From Sphingomonas sp. S-NIH.Pt15_0812 (lineage in GTDB: Bacteria; Pseudomonadota; Alphaproteobacteria; Sphingomonadales; Sphingomonadaceae), in the NCBI RefSeq assembly GCF_003951315.1, contig NZ_QLJH01000029.1, positions 1 through 42,094 on the forward strand: a stretch of DNA of 42,094 nt. Reading direction: 5' to 3'. Below, piece by piece: positions 22,674 through 30,322 of this stretch; position 1 is the first letter of the stretch; the number at the start of each line of letters is the position of its first letter. The notes below the pieces were generated by a model. The model worked only from the letters and a program-made list of their open reading frames with translations, was not told the origin of the DNA and did no database searches. The position numbers and the translations under genes are program-made.

Positions 22674-23456
22674 ATGAAGACTTCGACCAGCCTCATGGCC
22701 GGCGCGAGCCGCTTTGCGCATTTCGCCGGCCTGAGCCGCTCCAACGCCCGCCGGCGGGCCGCCGAAGAGGATGACGATCAGCCGAAGGGCAAGCGGTCGC
22801 GCCGTGCGGCCGAGGACGAGGACGGCGATGACGACGAGCCCAAGGGCAAGGGATCGCGCCGTGCGTCGGACGATGACGATGATGGTGACGAGCCGAAGGG
22901 CAAGGGCTCCCGTCGCGCAGCCGATGACGATGACGGCGACGAGCCGAAGGGCAAGGGATCGCGCCGGGCATCGGATGACGATGACGACGATGGTGACGAC
23001 GAGCCGAAGGGCAAGGGGTCCCGCCGCGCGTCGGATGAGGACGACGACGATGGCGACGATGACGAGCCCAAGAGCAAGCGTTCCCGCCGTGCGGCGGAAG
23101 ACGACGAGGACGAGGATGACGAGGAGGAGCTGAACGGCCGCTCCTCGGCGTCGCGCGCGCGGCGCCGCGAGCAGGCGCGCATCGCCCACATCCTCGGTCA
23201 CAAGGCGGCGGCGAACAACCCGGCGCTTGCCGTGTCGCTGGCCTGCGAGACGCGCATGTCGCGCCAGGCGGCGGTGCAGGTGCTGAAGGGCCAGCCGGCC
23301 CACGGCGGTGACGATCGCCCGCGTGGCAGCCGCCCGTCGCGCGCCGAGCGCAATGTCCGCCTCGGCAGCGATGCCGCCCCGACCGGCCGCCAAGCGACCG
23401 ACGCGAGCTGGGGCGCGGCCTTCGCCAAGGCCGGCGTCACGACCTTGCGCCGCTGA
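22674..23456 (+). CDS. Repeat-rich scaffold-like phage protein
   Basis: 260 residues from ATG 22674, preceded by AGAGGTG. Residues ~25-160 are seven tandem units of 17-21 residues with the consensus (G/R)SRRA(A/S), an Asp/Glu run, GDEPKGK. Each has a basic end and a strongly acidic core. The C-terminal ~100 residues (RREQARIAHILGHKAAANNP, then A-L-A-V-S-L-A-C-E-T-R-M-S-R-Q-A-A-V-Q-V-L) resemble the C-terminal scaffold end of fused S49 protease-scaffold proteins. I infer an internal scaffold, split from the protease, that the protease would cut. DNA or capsid-lumen charge control is an alternative. Confidence 0.7.
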   Translation: MKTSTSLMAGASRFAHFAGLSRSNARRRAAEEDDDQPKGKRSRRAAEDEDGDDDEPKGKGSRRASDDDDDGDEPKGKGSRRAADDDDGDEPKGKGSRRASDDDDDDGDDEPKGKGSRRASDEDDDDGDDDEPKSKRSRRAAEDDEDEDDEEELNGRSSASRARRREQARIAHILGHKAAANNPALAVSLACETRMSRQAAVQVLKGQPAHGGDDRPRGSRPSRAERNVRLGSDAAPTGRQATDASWGAAFAKAGVTTLRR

Positions 23457-23467
23457 TCCATCCCCTC

Positions 23468-23496
23468 GGGCCGGCTCCCCCGGCCGGCCCCCTTTT
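23468..23496 (+). terminator. Terminator-like hairpin between scaffold and decoration genes
   Basis: Arms GGGCCGGC and GCCGGCCC with a 7-base loop (23468-23490) are followed by CCTTTT. This is close to an intrinsic terminator, inside a long operon. Read-through by the NusG-like factor, or partial termination that sets head-protein ratios, would explain it. Confidence 0.5.
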
Positions 23497-23510
23497 CCAG
23501 GACCATCGCC

Positions 23511-24164
23511 ATGGGTAATCCCACCTTCCAGCCGCTTGTCGAGAACCGCCGCGAGGGCGGCTATGTCGTCTTCGATCCTTTCAGCGGCATGTTCACCCGC
23601 GAGCCGGGCATCGTCCAGTCCGGCGCCGGCGTCTGCATCACCGGCCTGGTCATGGCCGGCATCCTGACCGGCGGTGCCGCCGTCGCCGCACCGCTCGGCG
23701 CGAACAACGGCACTGGCGGTTTCGGCGCGATCGTGGTCGGCGCGACCGCGCGGGCCGGCGTCTATATCGTCGAATTCAACGATGCGACGAATTTCGTCGT
23801 CCAGGACCCGACCGGCCTGACCATCGGTCACGGCAAGACCGGCGCGGCCGTCACCGTGGGCGGCCTGACCTTCACCGTCACCGCCGGCGGCACCGCCTTC
23901 GCGGCCGCCGACAGCTTCACGGTGACGGTGACCGGCACGGTCAAATATGTCCCCTGGGACCCGGCGCTGGTCGGCGTGCCAGTCGCCATCCTGTGGACTG
24001 GCTATGTCGATGCCACCAGCGCCGATCGCCGCTGCATCGTCAATGTGCGCGGACCGATGAAGGTCAATATCGCCGAGCTGATCTGGGGCCCGGCGGTCAC
24101 CACCCCGGCCCATAAGACGCTGGCGCTGTCGCTGCTCAAGGCCGCGCAGATCCTCTCCGTCTGA
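23511..24164 (+). CDS. Head decoration protein, gpD-like
   Basis: 217 residues. The N-terminus FQPLVENRREGGYVVFDPFS and the later V-R-G-P-M-K-V-N-I-A-E-L-I-W-G-P segment fit the head decoration (HDPD/gpD) family, whose trimers cap the expanded capsid. An internal Gly/Ala/Thr-rich beta region (about 60-150) makes it longer than lambda gpD (110 residues). Its place between the scaffold-like gene and the capsid gene supports this. Confidence 0.82.
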   Translation: MGNPTFQPLVENRREGGYVVFDPFSGMFTREPGIVQSGAGVCITGLVMAGILTGGAAVAAPLGANNGTGGFGAIVVGATARAGVYIVEFNDATNFVVQDPTGLTIGHGKTGAAVTVGGLTFTVTAGGTAFAAADSFTVTVTGTVKYVPWDPALVGVPVAILWTGYVDATSADRRCIVNVRGPMKVNIAELIWGPAVTTPAHKTLALSLLKAAQILSV

Positions 24165-24170
24165 CCGACC

Positions 24171-24196
24171 GGCGGCCGCGCGCAGTCGCGGCCGCC
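24171..24196 (+). other. Strong hairpin between decoration and capsid genes
   Basis: Perfect 10-bp arms GGCGGCCGCG and CGCGGCCGCC surround CGCAGT, six bases after the decoration gene stop. Weak T/C-rich sequence follows. It may protect or process the capsid message, or act as a partial terminator. Confidence 0.5.
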
Positions 24197-24283
24197 ATCC
24201 TTCCTCCGACCCGTCCGGGGCTGGTCCAGCCCCATCACCCCATGGGCGGCGATGCCGCGCGCCCAGCCGATGAGGCCACCCCC

Positions 24284-25315
24284 ATGTCCATTCTCAACCT
24301 CTTCCGCGCCGACGCCTTCAGCGAAGTCGAGCTGACCAGCCAGATCGAGCGTATTCCGCACGTGCCCACGACGCTCGGCGATCGCAAGATCTTCGACGAT
24401 AACCCGATCCGCACCACCGCGCTGGCGGTCGAGGAGCGCAACGGCGTGCTGTCGGTCGTGCCGATGAGCCAGCGTGGCGAGCCGACCAATTCCGAGCGCG
24501 ACACCGAGCGCCGGAAAATGCGCTATTTCGAGGCGCCGCGCATCTTCAAGGGCGACACCATCCACGCCCACGAACTCCAGAACATCCGGGAGTTCGGACA
24601 GGAATCGGTGATGATGCAGCTCCAGACGGAGGTGGCGCGCCGCCTGTCCGGCCCGACCGGTATCCTGCGGACGCTGGACTTCACCGAGGAATTCCACCGC
24701 CTGGCGGCGGCACAGGGCCTGCTGCTCGATAAGGACGGCAGCGTCTGGTATGACTGGTACGACGAATTCCAGATCGTCCGGCCGGCCGAGATCGCCTTCA
24801 ATCTGGAAGCCAATATCGAGTACACGATCCGGCCGCTCTGCAATGCGCTTGAGCGGTCGATGGCGCGATCGTCGCAGGGTGCCTTCACCACCGAGACCTC
24901 GATCACCGCGCTGTGCGGCGACTATTTCTACGACAAGTTCACCACCCATGTAGACGTGGAAAAGACCTTCAAGAACTGGTCGGATGCGGCCGAACTGCGC
25001 GAAGGCGGCGCGTTCAAGGCGTTCCGCTTCGCCGGGATCGACTGGATCAACTATCGTGGGTCCGACGACAACCAGCAGATCAAGATCGGCGACGACAAGG
25101 TGAAATTCCTGCCCGAGAATGCGCCCGGCATTTTCGAGCGCGCGTTGGCGCCGGGCGAGAGCTTCGAGTGGATCAACACGCCCGGCAAGGAGCGCTACGT
25201 CGTGCCGATCTTCGATCGCGACCGCAATTCCTGGTGGCGGATGGAGGCCTATGGTTTCCCGCTCCATATCTGCAAGCGCCCCGAGGTGCTGCGCTCGGGT
25301 CGCGCAGGCGCCTGA
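24284..25315 (+). CDS. Major capsid protein, lambda gpE family
   Basis: 343 residues from ATG 24284 (MSILNLFRADAFSEVELTSQ). An in-frame upstream ATG at 24242 lies in poor sequence and lacks a ribosome binding site. Characteristic parts are R-I-P-H-V-P-T-T-L-G-D, an R-Y-F-E-A-P-R-I-style strand (MRYFEAPRIFKGDTIHAHEL), and the C-terminal W-R-M-E-A-Y-G-F-P-L-H-I-C-K-R-P-E-V-L block. This is an HK97-fold shell protein of the phage_cap_E type. Confidence 0.93.
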   Translation: MSILNLFRADAFSEVELTSQIERIPHVPTTLGDRKIFDDNPIRTTALAVEERNGVLSVVPMSQRGEPTNSERDTERRKMRYFEAPRIFKGDTIHAHELQNIREFGQESVMMQLQTEVARRLSGPTGILRTLDFTEEFHRLAAAQGLLLDKDGSVWYDWYDEFQIVRPAEIAFNLEANIEYTIRPLCNALERSMARSSQGAFTTETSITALCGDYFYDKFTTHVDVEKTFKNWSDAAELREGGAFKAFRFAGIDWINYRGSDDNQQIKIGDDKVKFLPENAPGIFERALAPGESFEWINTPGKERYVVPIFDRDRNSWWRMEAYGFPLHICKRPEVLRSGRAGA

Positions 25316-25316
25316 C

Positions 25317-25682
25317 ATGGCGATCGACTGGGACGCCGACGTCCTCGGCCCGGTGATGGGCGTCTTCGGCGAAGGCAACATCGGCGTCCCGGCCTCGCTA
25401 CCGATCTACCGGCCGCGATCGGGGGTGCCGTTCACGCTCACCGACGCGGTCTTCGACGCGCAGTACCAGCGCCTGGTGCCGCAGGGCGACGGCAGCGAGA
25501 TCAGCACCAGCAGCCCGGCGCTCGGCGTCCGCGCCGCAGTCTTCACTGCGGCCGGCCGGCCCTTGCCGGCGCAGGGCGACCGGGTGCTGATCCCGTCCAC
25601 CGGCAAGCTCTACAAGGTCATGGACATCCAGCCGGACAGTCACGGCCATATCGTCCTGGTGCTGGTCGAGGCGGCGCGGTGA
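25317..25682 (+). CDS. Head-tail joining protein (gpFII-like)
   Basis: 121 residues, starting one base after the capsid stop. The compact beta-rich sequence (AVFTAAGRPLPAQGDRVLIP then TGKLYKVMDIQPDSHGHIVL) fits the small proteins that join filled heads to tails in lambda-type modules. It overlaps the next gene (GTGA). Confidence 0.7.
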   Translation: MAIDWDADVLGPVMGVFGEGNIGVPASLPIYRPRSGVPFTLTDAVFDAQYQRLVPQGDGSEISTSSPALGVRAAVFTAAGRPLPAQGDRVLIPSTGKLYKVMDIQPDSHGHIVLVLVEAAR

Positions 25683-26215
25683 CCAGCGCGACCGATGTCG
25701 TCGCCGCGATGACTGCGGCGCTTGTCGGCCGCACGGCCGCCGGGGACCGGATCGCCGTCCCGGGCGACCTTCCCCTCCAGCCGGATCAATTCCCGGCGCT
25801 GAAGGTCCGAATCGTCGCCGAGGGCAAGACATCGACCGGGCGCGGCACGATCGGCTTCACCACGCTGGTCACGATCCGCGTCCAGGGCGAGGTGTCCGAA
25901 CCGGTCGACCCGGACGACGACCTGCTCGTCGCCACCATCATGGCGAAGCTCCTGGTGCTGAAGCGCCAGGCCGAGCGCGCGATCATCGGCGACGGCGCGC
26001 TCTTCCGCATCGTCCAGCAGCTCGCCAGCGTCACGACGCAATTCGCCTACGGCGTCCAGGCGCAGCGCCTCGCCGGCATCCAGTCCGACTATGTCTTCGA
26101 GATCTACGAGGGCGCGGAGGACTTCGCTGCGATCGAGGACGAGCCGATCGACGCCATCGATCTCGCCGCCAGCCACTATCCGCCCGCCGGGCTGACCGCC
26201 TCCCTCCCGCTTTAG
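25679..26215 (+). CDS. Tail completion/terminator-type protein
   Basis: 178 residues from GTG 25679, overlapping the previous stop. The mix of an N-terminal helix, beta strands (TIGFTTLVTIRVQGEV) and a mid helix (DDLLVATIMAKLLVLKRQ) is typical of phage tail terminator and completion proteins between head and sheath genes. Sequence similarity to a named family is not certain. Confidence 0.6.
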   Translation: MTSATDVVAAMTAALVGRTAAGDRIAVPGDLPLQPDQFPALKVRIVAEGKTSTGRGTIGFTTLVTIRVQGEVSEPVDPDDDLLVATIMAKLLVLKRQAERAIIGDGALFRIVQQLASVTTQFAYGVQAQRLAGIQSDYVFEIYEGAEDFAAIEDEPIDAIDLAASHYPPAGLTASLPL

Positions 26216-26223
26216 GAGCGTCC

Positions 26224-26397
26224 ATGCAAATCGTCTCCGTACCGGGGCGCATCGTGCGCGACCCGGCGACCCGCCGCGTCGTCGACGATGCCGGCCTCAC
26301 CATCGATCCCTTCGACCCGGCTTGGGCGCGCCTCCTCGCCGATGGCGATGTCGCGGCCGCCCCGGTGGCCGCGACCAGCAAGGAGCCCGCATTGTGA
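26224..26397 (+). CDS. DUF2635 small tail protein (Mu-like)
   Basis: 57 residues: V-P-G-R-I-V-R-D-P-A-T-R-R, then L-T-I-D-P-F-D-P-A-W-A-R-L-L-A-D-G-D-V. This is the DUF2635 pattern (P-x-R-x-V-R-D-P, then W-x-R-R-L-x-D-G-D-V) found just before the sheath gene in Mu-like phages. AGGAGCGTCC is a good ribosome binding site. The stop overlaps the sheath start (GTGA). Function is not known. Confidence 0.8.
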   Translation: MQIVSVPGRIVRDPATRRVVDDAGLTIDPFDPAWARLLADGDVAAAPVAATSKEPAL

Positions 26398-27878
26398 CCA
26401 TTCCCTTCCGCACCATCCCGACCGGCCTGCGCACCCCGCTCTTCTATGCCGAGCTGGATGCATCGCGCGCCAACACCAACCAGCGCGCCCAGCGGGCCTT
26501 GCTGATCGGGCAGAAGACCAATGCCGGCACCCTGGCCCCGAATGTGCCGGTGGTCCTCCAGTCGGAAAGCGACGCGGTCGCGGCCGGCGGGGCAGGCTCG
26601 GTCCTCGCCGGCATGGTCCGCGCCTATCGCCAGAATGACGCGGCGGGCGAGGTCTGGGCGCTGCCGCTCGCCGACGATGCCGCAGCCGTCGCCGCCACCG
26701 GCAGCCTGACCTTCACCGGTCCGACGTCCGGTGCCGGCGTCCTGGCGCTCTATGTCGCTGGCCACCTTCTCCAGATCCCGCTGGCGGCGGCCACCACCGC
26801 CGCCCAGGTCGCCACCATCGTCGCGGCCGCGATCAATGGGGCGACCACGCTGCCGGTGACCGCGACCGCAGCCGCGGCGGTGGTGACGCTAACCGCCCGG
26901 AATCGCGGCCTGCTCGGCAACGACGTCGACCTGCGGATCAATCATGCCGGCCCGCCGGCCGGCGAATATACGCCGCCAGGGCTCGGCGTCGTGATCGCGG
27001 CGATGACGGGCGGCGCGACCAACCCATCACTGGTCACCGCGCTCGCCAATCTCCAAGACACCGCCTTCGACTTCATCGTCTGCTCGCTGACGGATGCGAC
27101 CTCGATGGCGGCGATCGCCGCGCTCCTGTCCGACACCACCGGCCGCTGGGCCTGGTCGACGCAGGTCTATGGCCATTGCTTCATCGCGGCGCGCGGCACC
27201 GCCGGCACGCTCGCCGCCTATGCGTCCGCGCTGAACAACCAGCACATCTGCTGCATCGGCTTCAACGACTCGCCGTCGCCGAGCTGGAAATGGGCGGCGG
27301 CCTTTGCCGGTGCGGCGGCCGTCAGCCTGCGCGCCGATCCGGGCCTGCCGCTCCAGACCCTGACCGTCGCCGGCATCCTCGCACCGCCGCTCGCCTCGCG
27401 CTTTCCGCTCACCACCCGCAACGCCACGCTCCTCTATGGCGGCGTCAGCACCTTCACGGTCGACACGGCCGGCGCGATCGCCATCGAGAATCTGGTCACC
27501 ACCTATGTGACCAACGCCCAGGGCCAGGCGGACAACAGCTATCTGGAGGTGGAGACGCTCTACCTGCTGATGTTCGTCCTGCGCCGCCTGCGCGACGTGA
27601 TCACCGCCAAATATTCGCGGGTGAAGCTGGCAGCGGACGGCGCGCGGCTCTTGCCCGGCAGCAAGGTGGTCACGCCCTCGATCATCAAGGCGGACCTGAT
27701 CGCCGCCTATCGCCAGCTGGAAGCCGAGGGAATGGTCCAGAATTCGGCCGCCTTCGCGGCTGGCCTGGTCGTCGAGAAGGACGCCGCCACCCCCGGCCGG
27801 GTCAATGTCCTGTGGCCGGGCACCCTGATCGAGCAGCTGCGCATCTTCGCGTTGCTCGCCCAATTCCGCAACGCCTGA
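26394..27878 (+). CDS. Contractile tail sheath protein (Mu gpL-like)
   Basis: 494 residues from GTG 26394. The N-terminus IPFRTIPTGLRTPLFYAELD with R-A-L-L-I-G-Q-K and the C-terminal core (LEVETLYLLMFVLRRLRDVI then TAKYSRVKLAADG) are sheath hallmarks. The protein forms the contractile tube around the inner tail tube, so the particle is a myovirus type. Confidence 0.9.
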   Translation: MTIPFRTIPTGLRTPLFYAELDASRANTNQRAQRALLIGQKTNAGTLAPNVPVVLQSESDAVAAGGAGSVLAGMVRAYRQNDAAGEVWALPLADDAAAVAATGSLTFTGPTSGAGVLALYVAGHLLQIPLAAATTAAQVATIVAAAINGATTLPVTATAAAAVVTLTARNRGLLGNDVDLRINHAGPPAGEYTPPGLGVVIAAMTGGATNPSLVTALANLQDTAFDFIVCSLTDATSMAAIAALLSDTTGRWAWSTQVYGHCFIAARGTAGTLAAYASALNNQHICCIGFNDSPSPSWKWAAAFAGAAAVSLRADPGLPLQTLTVAGILAPPLASRFPLTTRNATLLYGGVSTFTVDTAGAIAIENLVTTYVTNAQGQADNSYLEVETLYLLMFVLRRLRDVITAKYSRVKLAADGARLLPGSKVVTPSIIKADLIAAYRQLEAEGMVQNSAAFAAGLVVEKDAATPGRVNVLWPGTLIEQLRIFALLAQFRNA

Positions 27879-27889
27879 AGGAGGCCCGC

Positions 27890-28264
27890 ATGACCGTTAC
27901 CGCAAGCGCCATCACCGGCGCCGCGTCCATCACGATCGATGGCGCGTCCTACAATGTGTCGGGCGAGGCCAGCTATCAGGTGTCCGGCTCGAAGCGTGAG
28001 CCCCTGGTGGGCCAGGACGGCTTCCACGGCTTCTCGTCGATGCCGCAGCCCGGCAAGATCAGCTTCAAGGGCCGCGACACCGGCGTATTGTCCATCTCGG
28101 CGCTGTCCGAGGCGGTCGACGTCACCGTCGTCCTCAGCCTGGCCAACGGCAAGACGATCATCGGCCGCAACATGGCCCGCATGGGCGAAGGCCCGCTCAG
28201 CGTGAACACCGAGGATTCGACCTTCGAGGTCGAGTTCATCGGTCCCGACGTGACGGAGGCCTGA
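27890..28264 (+). CDS. Tail tube protein (Mu gpM-like)
   Basis: 124 residues, preceded by AAGGAGG. The beta-rich sequence (ITIDGASYNVSGEASYQVSG, then G-F-H-G-F-S-S-M-P-Q-P-G-K-I-S-F-K-G-R-D) and the end V-N-T-E-D-S-T-F-E-V-E-F match Mu-type tube proteins. It stacks as hexamers inside the sheath. Confidence 0.9.
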   Translation: MTVTASAITGAASITIDGASYNVSGEASYQVSGSKREPLVGQDGFHGFSSMPQPGKISFKGRDTGVLSISALSEAVDVTVVLSLANGKTIIGRNMARMGEGPLSVNTEDSTFEVEFIGPDVTEA

Positions 28265-28266
28265 TC

Positions 28267-28539
28267 ATGGACCTGGATATGATCGTCCCGGACCAGCCGG
28301 CGGACGAGCTGCGCGTCACGCTTCGCAAGCCGATCACGCTCGGCAGCCAGACCTATGCCGACCTGTTGCTGCGTGAACCGACCGCGGCCGAATGGCAGCA
28401 ATGGCACCGGCTGGAAGGTGTCGACGCGGACATCATGGCGATCTCGGTCGTGTCGGGCGTGCCGCGCCCGGTCATCGAGCGGATCGGCACGCGCGACCTG
28501 CTCACCGCCGCGAGGTATATCGCGCGTTTTTTGGCCTGA
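28267..28539 (+). CDS. Tail assembly chaperone, upstream frame (Mu gp41-like)
   Basis: 90 residues: V-T-L-R-K-P-I-T-L-G-S-Q-T-Y-A-D-L-L-L-R-E-P is the usual start of Mu gp41/P2 gpE-type proteins. Like lambda gpG it should bind the tape measure protein during tail assembly. Its last codons contain the slippery heptamer T-TTT-TTG, so a share of ribosomes should make a longer fusion. Confidence 0.85.
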   Translation: MDLDMIVPDQPADELRVTLRKPITLGSQTYADLLLREPTAAEWQQWHRLEGVDADIMAISVVSGVPRPVIERIGTRDLLTAARYIARFLA

Positions 28540-28679
28540 TCCCGCCGGACTGGCGACGGCGGCTCGACCTGCTCGGGCAGCGCTATGGCCAGACGCCGCG
28601 CATGATCGCCCAGCACCCCTGGTCCGAGCTGAATGCCTGGGCCGCCTGGGCCGGGCTCCTGGATGACGAGGCGGCATGA
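28267..28679 (+). CDS. Tail assembly chaperone, -1 frameshift fusion product
   Basis: The zero frame reads CGT TTT TTG GCC TGA at 28525-28539. A -1 slip on T-TTT-TTG (28527-28533) continues into FGLIPPDWRRRLDLLGQRYG and ends at 28679, giving about 137 residues. The extension is coherent (MIAQHPWSELNAWAAWAGLL) and its stop overlaps the tape measure start. Frameshifting in this gene pair is conserved across long-tailed phages including Mu. It is written as one span and needs a join at 28533. Confidence 0.82.
28527..28533 (+). promoter_or_regulatory. Programmed -1 frameshift site
   Basis: TTTTTTG in the register X-XXY-YYZ, two codons before the zero-frame stop. This is the canonical tandem-slippage arrangement. 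Confidence 0.8.
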
Positions 28680-30310
28680 CGAGTCCGAAAGTCGCGATCG
28701 ACATCACCGCCGACGACAAGACGGCGAAAGGCAGCAAGGCCGCCGAGAAGCGGCTGGGCGCGATCCCGAAACACGTCAGCGAGGTGAATCGCCGCCAGGT
28801 CGCCGAAGACGAGCGCCGGCTCGGCCGCTCCGCCCGCGCGGTCGGCCGGACCTTCGGCGCGGTCGAGCAGGCTGCCGCCCGCGCGCTCGGCGGCCGCTCG
28901 ATCACCATGGGCCTGGTCAGCCGCATCGGCGAGGTGCGCGGCGTCATCGGGGCGCTCGGCACCGGCATGGGCGAGGCGTCGGTGGCCGGCGGGATGCTCG
29001 GCAGCACGCTCGGCGTGGTGGGTGTCGCCGCGGCCGGCATCGCCGGCGTCATGGCGGCGGCAGCCTACGGCGCGTTCCGCCTGGCGGACGGCTGGGCCAA
29101 GGGTGCGGCAGCGATGGGCCACACCGCCGAGATGATGGGGATCGCGACCCGGAAGCTCCAGGAATTCACCGCGGCCGGCGAGCGGGTCGGGATCGACAAG
29201 GCGGCCGGGGCCGGCGCGCTCGGCGGCCTCAACCAGACGCTGAACGACGCGCGCTATGGCCGCAACACCGACGCCGTCGCGCTGCTCGCCCGGATGGGCG
29301 TGGGGCTGAAGCTCAAGCAGGACGGCACGGTCGACACCGCCGCCATGCTGCCAGCGATCGCCGATGCCATCACCCGCCAGAATTCGTCCGGCCGGCGCAC
29401 GGCCGCCCGGATGCTGGGCATCGGTGAGGCTGCGCTGCCGATCTTCACCCAGGGTGGCAAGGCGCTCGGTGCCGACATGGCCGATGCCGGTCGCCATGCC
29501 GGCCTGATCACCGACCGCGACGTGGAGACCGGCAAGCGCATCGTCCGCAAGGGCGCGATGGTCAGCCAGATGAAGGATCGGGTGATGCTCGATGCCGGCG
29601 CGACCGCGGCCGGCGTCACCGAGCAGGGCTATGACGCGGTGCTGTCGGGCGGCCGGGCGATGCTAGATGGATCGAAGGATTTTACCCGCACCGTGCGCGA
29701 TACCTTCCGCCCGGCGGCCGACACGCTGGCCCGTGCCGCCGACCGGATCGGCCGCACGGTCGAGGCCGGCGGCGCCGGCCGCTTCAATCCGCGCCAGATC
29801 CAGTCGCTCGCCGCCATGGCGGTGCCGCTGGTTCATGAGGCAATGCGCTACGGCTTCAGCAAGGCCGAGGGGATCGGCATCGCGTCGAACATCGTGCTGG
29901 AGAGCGGCGGCGATCATCGCTCCCGCGAGCGCGGCGGCAATGGCCGCGGCCTTATCCAGTGGACCGATGCCGCGCGCAAGGCGGAGTTCCGCCGGGTGAC
30001 CGGCATGGATGTCGAGCATGCCGACCGTGACACCCAGTGGCGCTTCCTCCGCTACGAGCTGGGCCACAAGGAGCGCGGCAACTGGCGGCGCGCCCTGGCG
30101 GGCGGGCAGGACGGCGCATCGATCGCCGATGGCTATGCCCGCCACGTCCTGCGGCCCCTTCATGCCGGCCGCGACGGTGCCGAGCGTGCGGAAGTGGGCA
30201 AGGCGCTGGAGATCCACCTGAAGGTCGACGGCCTGCCCAAGGGGACCTCGGTGCGCGCCAGCGGCGGGCGCGGCGTCCGCCCGGCGGTCAGCCACGCCTT
30301 CGCGCAGTAG
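28676..30310 (+). CDS. Tape measure protein with lysozyme-like domain
   Basis: 544 residues, overlapping the previous stop (ATGA). Residues 1-90 are helical and charged. About 95-135 is a Gly/Ala-rich membrane-active stretch (GVVGVAAAGIAGVMAAAAYG). The middle has typical tape-measure helices. Residues ~398-500 (GIASNIVLESGGDHRSRERG, then G-L-I-Q-W-T-D-A-A-R and Q-W-R-F-L-R-Y-E-L) look like a phage tail-tip lysozyme, with Glu in the VLESGG motif as the probable catalytic acid. It would set tail length and locally open peptidoglycan at infection. It is shorter than many tape measures, so the tail should be short. Confidence 0.85.
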   Translation: MTSPKVAIDITADDKTAKGSKAAEKRLGAIPKHVSEVNRRQVAEDERRLGRSARAVGRTFGAVEQAAARALGGRSITMGLVSRIGEVRGVIGALGTGMGEASVAGGMLGSTLGVVGVAAAGIAGVMAAAAYGAFRLADGWAKGAAAMGHTAEMMGIATRKLQEFTAAGERVGIDKAAGAGALGGLNQTLNDARYGRNTDAVALLARMGVGLKLKQDGTVDTAAMLPAIADAITRQNSSGRRTAARMLGIGEAALPIFTQGGKALGADMADAGRHAGLITDRDVETGKRIVRKGAMVSQMKDRVMLDAGATAAGVTEQGYDAVLSGGRAMLDGSKDFTRTVRDTFRPAADTLARAADRIGRTVEAGGAGRFNPRQIQSLAAMAVPLVHEAMRYGFSKAEGIGIASNIVLESGGDHRSRERGGNGRGLIQWTDAARKAEFRRVTGMDVEHADRDTQWRFLRYELGHKERGNWRRALAGGQDGASIADGYARHVLRPLHAGRDGAERAEVGKALEIHLKVDGLPKGTSVRASGGRGVRPAVSHAFAQ

Positions 30311-30322
30311 GAGGAGAGATCG

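Noticed and set aside
22778..23191. Reverse frame rich in poly-Ser across the scaffold-like gene
   Set aside because: It is the antisense reading of Asp/Glu codons in the tandem repeats.
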